DNA from: Deinococcus marmoris DSM 12784
GTDB taxonomy: Bacteria; Deinococcota; Deinococci; Deinococcales; Deinococcaceae
Assembly: GCF_000701405.1 (NCBI RefSeq)
Contig: NZ_JNIV01000137.1
Coordinates: forward strand, 1 to 9,224
Direction of reading: 5' to 3'
DNA length: 9,224 bases
A program made the translations under genes and the position numbers. Shown here in pieces: positions 4,530 to 9,224 of the stretch. The notes below the pieces were generated by a model. The model saw nothing but the letters and a program-made list of their open reading frames with translations. It did not search any database and was not told where the DNA came from. The stretch's first letter is position 1. Every line of letters starts with the position of its first letter.

Positions 4530-5504
4530 ATGAGCAACGACACACAGGGTTTAAGCAGCCGCCGTAAGTTCCTGGGCATGGCCGGCATGATGGGCGCGGG
4601 GGCCGTTCTTGCCAGTTGCGCCAACGGTGCTACCAATCTGCCCCCCAAGCCCGCCAAGCCTAACCTTGACGCCACCATCTTCAATTTTGCTCTGAATTTG
4701 GAGTATTTGGAAGCTGCCTTCTATCTGGCCGCCGTGGGCCGTTTGGAAGCACTCGACGCAGCAGGCGGCGACAGCAGTAAGGTCATTCTGCCTGCCGGCT
4801 TCACCGGCAAAGGCGGCGTAGCCATTCCCGGTCTGTCCGACAACGTGCGAAATCTGGCCGAGGAGATCGCGGAAGACGAACTTGCTCACGTCAAGGTGAT
4901 CCGCGCAGTGCTGGGCAATGCAGCCGTTGGTCAGCCGACGATTGATCTGAGCGGTTCGTTTGTTGCGGCGGGTAAAGCGGCCTCGAACGGCGCGATCACG
5001 AACTTCAACCCCTACGCCAACGAGCTGTTCTTCCTGCATGGTGCCTTTATTTTCGAGGATGTGGGCGTCACCGCCTACAAGGGCGCGGCCCGCCTGCTGG
5101 TGGACGACAGCGCTGGAGGCAATCTGGAGAATGCGGCGGGCATCCTGGCCGTCGAGGCGTACCACTCCGGCGCCATCCGCCATGCATTGTACCTACGCCG
5201 GGACGAGCAGGCTGTTGCTGGCTTAACAGTGACCCAGGTCGTTCAGGCGATCAGCAATCTGCGTGATGCGGTAGACGGCACATCTGACACCGACCAGGGC
5301 ATCGTGCCGGCGGGCAACCCCAGCTACCTGCGGGCCAATGCCTCCAATCTCGTCCCCACCGATGCCAACGGGATCGCCTTCAGCCGTACGCCCCGTCAGG
5401 TGGCAAATATCGTGCTGCTGGACACGGTGGGTACAGCAGTCAAGGGCGGCTTCTTCCCCAACGGTCTGACGGGAGACTTCAGCAAGATCGGCCTCGGCGC
5501 TTAA
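4530..5504 (+). CDS. Tat-exported ferritin-like lipoprotein, desiccation-related (PCC13-62-like) family
   Basis: A 324-aa protein. Residues 10-16 (SRRKFLG) are a twin-arginine signal; a hydrophobic stretch follows to the lipobox LASC with Cys30, so it should be exported folded and anchored by lipid. The rest is a four-helix ferritin-like domain with paired metal ligands: E58/E61 (LNLEYLEAAFY), E117-x-x-H120 (EDELAHVKV), E176 (FIFEDVGV) and E209-x-x-H212 (AVEAYHSGAIRH). This matches the desiccation-related protein family, of which a Deinococcus radiodurans plasmid member is linked to desiccation tolerance. Metal or oxidant handling outside the membrane is inferred. The start at 4530 is set by TTTGGAGG nine bases upstream; an ATG 15 bases earlier lies before that site. 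It is monocistronic, with a structured leader and a perfect terminator hairpin. Confidence 0.9.
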   Translation: MSNDTQGLSSRRKFLGMAGMMGAGAVLASCANGATNLPPKPAKPNLDATIFNFALNLEYLEAAFYLAAVGRLEALDAAGGDSSKVILPAGFTGKGGVAIPGLSDNVRNLAEEIAEDELAHVKVIRAVLGNAAVGQPTIDLSGSFVAAGKAASNGAITNFNPYANELFFLHGAFIFEDVGVTAYKGAARLLVDDSAGGNLENAAGILAVEAYHSGAIRHALYLRRDEQAVAGLTVTQVVQAISNLRDAVDGTSDTDQGIVPAGNPSYLRANASNLVPTDANGIAFSRTPRQVANIVLLDTVGTAVKGGFFPNGLTGDFSKIGLGA

Positions 5505-5517
5505 TTCTTCTGGAATG

Positions 5518-5550
5518 ACGCGCGCTGGAGCGGAATGCTCCAGCGCGCGT
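5518..5550 (+). terminator. Perfect 14-bp hairpin terminator after the ferritin-like gene
   Basis: ACGCGCGCTGGAGC (5518-5531) and GCTCCAGCGCGCGT (5537-5550) are exact reverse complements around a GGAAT loop, starting 13 bases after the stop codon. Only TCCTGTTG follows instead of a T-run. The stem is stable enough to stop transcription, as in other GC-rich bacteria. Confidence 0.75.
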
Positions 5551-5862
5551 TCCTGTTGACTTGAGTTCGCTGGATCACTCGTGTCCGCAGGCTCTGAGGG
5601 AAAGAGTCGCCTAGTGATTGGCCGAACAATGCGCCGATTGTCCAATTAAGGTATACCCCAACTGAACGTAAGGTTGAGAGGTAAAAAGCGTCAAATTAGG
5701 ATTGTTTTCGGTGTTGTCTGACAGTTCCACATGCGGGTCCAGAACCCAGTCTGATATTTTGTCTTGTCAGGCTACTCTTCGATTGCAGCACCATCACAGC
5801 CTCTCTCTTCAACTCAAATAAGCGGAAAAACTCAACTGAGACGGCATGTCCTCTCTTCGGGC
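5551..5862. other. Gene-free region
   Basis: No coding frame with a plausible start is seen on either strand, and base composition is lower in G+C than in the flanking genes. Only weak features are visible: CAAC/GTTG arms around 5659-5676, and CTCAACTGAG near 5831. No promoter, RNA or mobile element is recognised. Confidence 0.4.
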
Positions 5863-5868
5863 TACGCT
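5863..5868 (+). promoter_or_regulatory. Leaderless-type -10 box for the DUF6440-like gene
   Basis: TACGCT fits TANNNT and ends six bases before the ATG at 5875. The gene has no Shine-Dalgarno, so transcription starting at the ATG would explain how it is translated. No -35 is evident. Confidence 0.4.
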
Positions 5869-5874
5869 GAGCGC

Positions 5875-6063
5875 ATGGCAAAGAAAAAGCGGTTTAAGGT
5901 TGTATATGAGGAAAACGGGTGGAGTGAGTCCATCCGTATCCTGTGTGATCAGGAGACGGGTGTGTGCTACCTCACTCAGTTCGTAGGTTTTGGAAGCAGC
6001 GTCACGGCGCTGCTGGATCAGGATGGAAAGCCGGTCAGGATGCCCAGGCAAGCTCAGACCTAA
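5875..6063 (+). CDS. Small DUF6440-like protein
   Basis: A 62-aa protein reading MAKKKRFKVVYEENGWSES, then IRILCDQETGVCYLTQFVGFG and TALLDQDGKPV. This is the hallmark layout of the DUF6440 family: an RFKVVYEE strand, then a D-x-E-T-G-V-x-Y-L turn, then LLDxDGKPV at the end. That family is small, widespread in bacteria and phages, and without a known function. The ATG at 5875 is chosen because homologues begin just before RFKVVYEE and a TANNNT box lies six bases upstream; the longer frame back to 5764 is not supported. It is convergent with the relaxase gene and 62 bases from its stop. Confidence 0.72.
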   Translation: MAKKKRFKVVYEENGWSESIRILCDQETGVCYLTQFVGFGSSVTALLDQDGKPVRMPRQAQT

Positions 6064-6125
6064 GTTTCAACCTACCACCGCGCCTCCTGCGGGCTGACTC
6101 ATTTAGCATTCTGAAGAATTCCCAG

Positions 6126-6734
6126 TCACCGTTCGTAGTCGTAGGACCGTTGGCGCTGCTGCCGCTGGTACTCCCGGTCCTCGTCATAGCTGCGCTCGTG
6201 CTGGTGGAGCTGGGCCAGCTCCTGCGCGCCGCCCTGATCCTGGTACAGCCCCAGCTCGCGTTGCTGCTCCCGCTGCTGTTCGTAAGTCTCGCGGCCATGC
6301 GTCCGCAGGTCTGCCAGCTCGTCCTTCTGCAAGGTCCGGCTGGTGGCCGCCAGGACGTGGAGGTGATCGTGCTGGCCCTGGTCCGTGTGACTCACGGCGA
6401 TCCAATCCTTGACCCGATTGCCCTGGGCCTCGATGCGCGCCATCTGCTTGGCGGCCCATGCCTGCCGTCCCTGCTCGTCCAGGTCCGCGCGCCCCTCGCC
6501 GGGGTTGAAGGTCAGCCGGTAGAAGTAGGTCTTCCCGTCGCTCTCGGCGGCGCGGTCCAGGCGCTCATACGCCTCCTGACGGGTCAGCTCCCCGTCTCTA
6601 TCGAACAGGGGGCGGGTCTGGCGCTCGCCCAGGTCGTCCTGGCGGTGCTGCATGTACCGGACTGAGCCTTTGGCTTCACCCGCGCTGCGGGTGTAGCTGG
6701 CCTTGACCACCGAGAAGGATCTCGCTCCTGACAT
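6126..6734 (-). CDS. Small HUH relaxase-like mobilization protein
   Basis: A 202-aa protein. The three-histidine metal motif of HUH relaxases is explicit: H116-T-D118-Q-G-Q-H122-D-H124-L-H126, following the strand VKDWIAVS. Upstream, Y14 ([10 protein letters not shown]) or Y27 (VRYMQHR) could be the nicking tyrosine, and [18 protein letters not shown] plus [12 protein letters not shown] match the usual order between tyrosine and histidines. Relaxases nick oriT and carry the strand into the recipient. The C-terminal third is a Gln/Glu/Arg-rich coil ([10 protein letters not shown]) and no helicase or primase part follows, so this is a minimal relaxase of a mobilizable rather than self-transmissible element. 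The ATG is three bases after the stop of the upstream ribbon-helix-helix gene, indicating coupling. Confidence 0.8.
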   Translation of the reverse strand: MSGARSFSVVKASYTRSAGEAKGSVRYMQHRQDDLGERQTRPLFDRDGELTRQEAYERLDRAAESDGKTYFYRLTFNPGEGRADLDEQGRQAWAAKQMARIEAQGNRVKDWIAVSHTDQGQHDHLHVLAATSRTLQKDELADLRTHGRETYEQQREQQRELGLYQDQGGAQELAQLHQHERSYDEDREYQRQQRQRSYDYER

Positions 6735-6737
6735 GGC

Positions 6738-7490
<753 letters not shown>

Positions 7491-7498
7491 GGTGTTTT

Positions 7499-7504
7499 CC
7501 TCCT
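7499..7504 (-). promoter_or_regulatory. Consensus ribosome binding site of the mobilization operon
   Basis: AGGAGG on the minus strand, eight bases ahead of GTG at 7490. It decides the GTG start. A TAGAAT box further upstream (about 7533-7538) is a possible -10 element without a good -35. Confidence 0.7.
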
Positions 7505-7578
7505 GGATTTGAGCAAAGTGCTTTTATCTTCTAATTCTATCCGACTCCAGAATCGTTGTGTGGACGAGTGTTCAGCGA

Positions 7579-7614
7579 CGACTTCGCAGAAGTCGGAAGA
7601 TGGACTTATCTTGC
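7579..7614 (+). other. Candidate origin of transfer (oriT)
   Basis: CGACTTC (7579-7585) and GAAGTCG (7589-7595) form a perfect 7-bp inverted repeat around GCA. Eleven bases later comes TATCTTG-C (7607-7614), one base from the YATCCTG-Y nick consensus of MOB-P type origins; the nick would fall between 7613 and 7614. An inverted repeat followed at a short distance by the nick site is the standard oriT layout, and the site lies about 90 bases upstream of the mobilization operon. Assignment is by pattern and position only. Confidence 0.4.
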
Positions 7615-7648
7615 TTACTTTCCCCCACAACGGTAAAAGGGAAAAAGA

Positions 7649-7679
7649 GGGTGGGGAGATGGGCGGGAGTGGCAGGGGG
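7649..7679 (+). other. G-quadruplex-type G-rich tract
   Basis: GGG, GGGG, GGG, GGG and GGGGG runs are separated by 1, 4, 1 and 7 bases on the plus strand, meeting the usual G3+N1-7 rule. It lies between the candidate oriT and the tRNA-like gene. The rest of 7615-7800 has no gene that can be supported. Confidence 0.4.
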
Positions 7680-7801
7680 AAACGTGCCTCTGCTCAGGCT
7701 CAGAAGAAACCCAGACCACCCCAATTCTGTACTCAGTTTATCTGCTTGCTGGAGTTTTGACGGTTCGGATTTGCGCGTCACATCCTTTGATATTTTAAGA
7801 C

Positions 7802-7929
7802 TGGACGTTGACAGAGTGGTTGATCGTGGAAATCCGCCGATGAGGTTACAGGTCATGCGAAATACATCGTCTGTGCTTAGGCCATTTCCAGGCTTCATTG
7901 CCTCAAGGGTTCGAATCCCTTACGTCTTG
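7802..7929 (+). ncRNA. Serine-type tRNA-like RNA with an expanded anticodon arm (tRNA pseudogene or novel RNA)
   Basis: A cloverleaf can be traced in full. Acceptor TGGACGT (7802-7808) pairs with ACGTCTT (7922-7928) except for a T-T at the end and one wobble. Then T8, G9 and a D arm ACAGAGTGGTTGATCGT with all invariant bases. The anticodon-stem strands GGAAAT (7828-7833) and ATTTCC (7884-7889) match perfectly. A long variable arm AGGC-TTCATT-GCCT (7890-7903) follows, then T arm AAGGG-TTCGAAT-CCCTT (7905-7921) and a G discriminator, as in serine tRNAs. CCA is not encoded. The anticodon loop, normally seven bases, is 50 bases here (7834-7883) and contains further pairings (GCC/GGC, CGATG/CATCG). 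No anticodon can be assigned. An intrinsic terminator begins four bases after the discriminator, so it is probably transcribed. One D-stem mismatch (A-C) and the end mismatch fit a decaying gene; a functional RNA with new insert is the other reading. Confidence 0.6.
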
Positions 7930-7932
7930 GTT

Positions 7933-7962
7933 TGGTGCATCTTATTCGGGATGCACCATTTT
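7933..7962 (+). terminator. Intrinsic terminator of the tRNA-like gene
   Basis: TGGTGCATC (7933-7941) pairs perfectly with GATGCACCA (7950-7958) around an eight-base loop and is followed by TTTT. It is the cleanest rho-independent terminator in the window and points to transcription through the tRNA-like sequence on the plus strand. Confidence 0.8.
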
Positions 7963-8049
7963 GCTGTCGAAGTTTCCCTTCTCTAACTGAGATTAGGCAA
8001 GAGAAAATAGACGGGTTCTATCCGGGTAAAAGTAGATAGTTTTAGCTTC

Positions 8050-8055
8050 TATACT
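8050..8055 (+). promoter_or_regulatory. Leaderless-type -10 box for the 8062 gene
   Basis: TATACT is close to the TATAAT consensus and ends six bases before the ATG at 8062. With no Shine-Dalgarno present, transcription beginning at the ATG is the best explanation. The -35 position (TAAAAG) is weak. Confidence 0.5.
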
Positions 8056-8061
8056 CAAAGA

Positions 8062-8313
8062 ATGACCACGGATACCGAACGGGAATATCACCGCCTTGTC
8101 GAGGTAGGAGCGACACCACTGGATGTTGCTCAAGTCGCTCACAGCCACGGCATGGGCGTCGTAGAGATCATGCGCCTGGTCCGGTCCCTTTTTCAGCTTG
8201 AGTTCGCGCAGGCAAAAGACATTGGGGTGCAGGCAGTTCATGGAATGGGACTGAGTGAGTATCAAGAAAAATATCTGCTCCCACTGCTGGAAGAACTTGA
8301 GCATCAAGATTAA
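8062..8313 (+). CDS. Small unrecognised protein (83 aa)
   Basis: Begins MTTDTEREYHRLVEVGATPLDVAQVAHSHGMGVVEIMRLVRSLFQLEF and ends LLPLLEELEHQD. It is predicted all-helical; residues 17-45 (ATPLDVAQVAHSHGMGVVEIMRLVRSLF) have the spacing of a helix-turn-helix, so DNA binding is possible but not shown. The second half (AQAKDIGVQAVHGMGLSEYQEKYLLPLLEELE) is amphipathic. No signal peptide. Third-position G+C is lower than in neighbouring genes, hinting at a different origin. It follows the tRNA-like gene and its terminator, and is convergent with the right-edge gene. The start is supported by TATACT six bases upstream. Confidence 0.65.
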   Translation: MTTDTEREYHRLVEVGATPLDVAQVAHSHGMGVVEIMRLVRSLFQLEFAQAKDIGVQAVHGMGLSEYQEKYLLPLLEELEHQD

Positions 8314-8387
8314 AGGGAGCTGCTGACGGAATGGCCTGCCTCGTGGCGGGTCATCTTCGTTTGAGGCTGGCTGAGGGGGGTGGGGCA

Positions 8388-8410
8388 TCCGGCGCGCTGT
8401 TTGCGCCGGA
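8388..8410 (-). terminator. Hairpin terminator of the right-edge gene
   Basis: TCCGGCGC (8388-8395) and GCGCCGGA (8403-8410) form a perfect 8-bp stem with a seven-base loop, starting two bases after the stop codon of the minus-strand gene at 8413. No T-run follows on either strand. It may serve both converging genes. Confidence 0.55.
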
Positions 8411-8412
8411 GG

Positions 8413-9224
8413 TCACGCCGCCCGAAGGCGGGCATTCAGCAGCGCAGCGGGCCGTTTCAGGCTGCCCCACTCGTGCCGGTCCACGTCCAGGCGGGCCAAT
8501 TGCGCCGCCAGCACCTGAAGTCCCCCACGTCCTTCTACCTCCGCATTCCAGGCGTTCCAGATCGCTTTGCAGTACCAGCGTTGCGAGTGGTCATCGTCCA
8601 GGGCGTGGGCGAGTGCTGTGCCCAGAATCCCCACCAGGGCTGCCCGTTTGTTGGCGTCAGATTCTGCCACTGCTGGCAAGAGGTAAATCACGTCCTGCAC
8701 GGTTCTGACCGCTTCTTCCAGCTCTTCGGGGGAGAATATGCGCGGGTCAGTGAATAACGGGTCTTGAACCTGGCCGGGGGTAACGGCCCAGGCTTTTAAC
8801 TGCTCTCGAAGGTACTGGGCCTTTATCGGGCTAGCAATTGACCCGCGCATATTTTTTTCTCCGTCTAGGACGCTGTTTGCATTTTCAGCATTTGCGGCTT
8901 CCTGCTGGCCCAGCTTCTCGGCCCGCTGGACCACCCGGTAGGCCGTGCGGCCCGCCTGCCGGTCCTCGTCGAGGTTGCGGTACTGCGCGCTCAGGTCCTG
9001 GTAGCTCAGCTTGGCCTTGTGGCCGGGTTGCAGGCGGATCGCGTACAGCGTGCCGTCGATCACCGGAATGCGCTGGCCGTCGCGAGTGGTCATCGTGGTG
9101 TAGTGCGGGCGGGCATCGATGTACCCCATCTCCTCCAGCATGGGGGTCCACAGGCGCAGGGTGCTGACGTTCTTCTCCACCTGCGCGGCCATCATCTCGT
9201 TGGGCAGGTGCAGCACCATCTGAG
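8413..9224 (-). CDS. Winged-helix, plasmid replication-protein-like gene, C-terminal part (enters from right edge)
   Basis: The frame is open from the right edge to a TGA at 8415-8413, giving at least 269 residues. The first visible segment, LPNEMMAAQVEKNVSTLRLWTPMLEEMGYIDARPHYTTM, has the winged-helix pattern of a helix-turn-helix followed by a GYI turn and a wing, typical of initiators and related regulators. A strand-rich part follows (QRIPVIDGTLYAIRLQPGHKAKL), then a charged helical linker and a C-terminal helical domain ending GSLKRPAALLNARLRAA, a closing motif common in plasmid replication and wHTH proteins. The in-frame ATG at 9219 is probably internal, because the wing fold seems to start upstream and the frame continues beyond the edge (codon CAG before it). 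Replication initiation is an inference; a regulator is the alternative. A hairpin terminator follows the stop. Confidence 0.65.
   Translation of the reverse strand, partial: QMVLHLPNEMMAAQVEKNVSTLRLWTPMLEEMGYIDARPHYTTMTTRDGQRIPVIDGTLYAIRLQPGHKAKLSYQDLSAQYRNLDEDRQAGRTAYRVVQRAEKLGQQEAANAENANSVLDGEKNMRGSIASPIKAQYLREQLKAWAVTPGQVQDPLFTDPRIFSPEELEEAVRTVQDVIYLLPAVAESDANKRAALVGILGTALAHALDDDHSQRWYCKAIWNAWNAEVEGRGGLQVLAAQLARLDVDRHEWGSLKRPAALLNARLRAA

Noticed and set aside
4551..5183. Long open frame (210 codons) on the minus strand inside the ferritin-like gene
   Set aside because: It is antisense to a gene with clear motifs, ribosome site and terminator; its translation has no recognisable domain and reflects GC-rich codon structure.
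5964..6665. 233-codon hydrophobic plus-strand frame opposite the relaxase
   Set aside because: The Leu/Val/Ala-rich stretch arises from antisense reading of Gln/Glu-rich codons; the relaxase histidine motif fixes the real strand.
7558..7986. 142-codon plus-strand frame across the tRNA-like region
   Set aside because: It reads through the tRNA-like cloverleaf and its terminator, which explain the sequence better.

Overview
The window looks like a piece of an accessory replicon, most likely a plasmid, from a Deinococcus-type bacterium. This is inferred from several signs: high G+C with strongly GC-biased codon use; a Tat-exported ferritin-like protein of the desiccation-related (PCC13-62-like) family, which is well known on Deinococcus replicons; two toxin-antitoxin modules; a mobilization gene pair; and several genes whose start codon follows a TANNNT -10 box by 6-7 bases, the leaderless arrangement described for Deinococcus. 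No 16S or other species marker is present, so the genus is a judgement rather than a reading.

Layout. 1-185: 5' end of a minus-strand gene running off the left edge. 186-334: a compact non-coding block with an inverted repeat, a strong hairpin terminator and four 11-bp phased repeats. 329-936: RelE/ParE-type toxin with Phd/YefM antitoxin (minus). 940-1042: back-to-back promoters with a TGTACA operator, plus a promoter that runs straight into a hairpin terminator. 1238-1783: six-helix membrane protein (plus), flanked by an 18-bp direct repeat. 1899-1951: a hairpin between convergent units. 1997-3139: a three-gene minus-strand operon of antitoxin, VapC PIN toxin and an unrecognised 152-aa protein. 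3201-3776: an HTH plus coiled-coil protein of plasmid-maintenance type, preceded by an extremely GC-rich repeat array. 3918-4079: a small unknown protein.

4530-5504: the ferritin-like lipoprotein with a structured leader and a perfect hairpin terminator. 5875-6063: a DUF6440-like small protein. 6126-7490: a mobilization operon (minus) with a ribbon-helix-helix accessory protein and a small HUH relaxase; upstream of it, around 7579-7614, is a candidate oriT. 7802-7962: an RNA gene whose ends fold like a serine-type (long variable arm) tRNA, but whose anticodon loop is replaced by about 50 bases; it is followed at once by an intrinsic terminator. 8062-8313: a small unknown protein with a leaderless start. 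8413-9224: the C-terminal part of a winged-helix, replication-protein-like gene (minus) entering from the right edge.

How it fits together: the replication-like gene, the HTH/coiled-coil protein, the two toxin-antitoxin pairs and the mobilization pair form a maintenance and transfer backbone. The ferritin-like protein and the membrane protein look like cargo. Both edge genes lie on the minus strand. If the source molecule is circular they could be the two ends of one gene, although joining the edges directly does not keep the frame. The most unusual item is the tRNA-like RNA with the enlarged anticodon arm.
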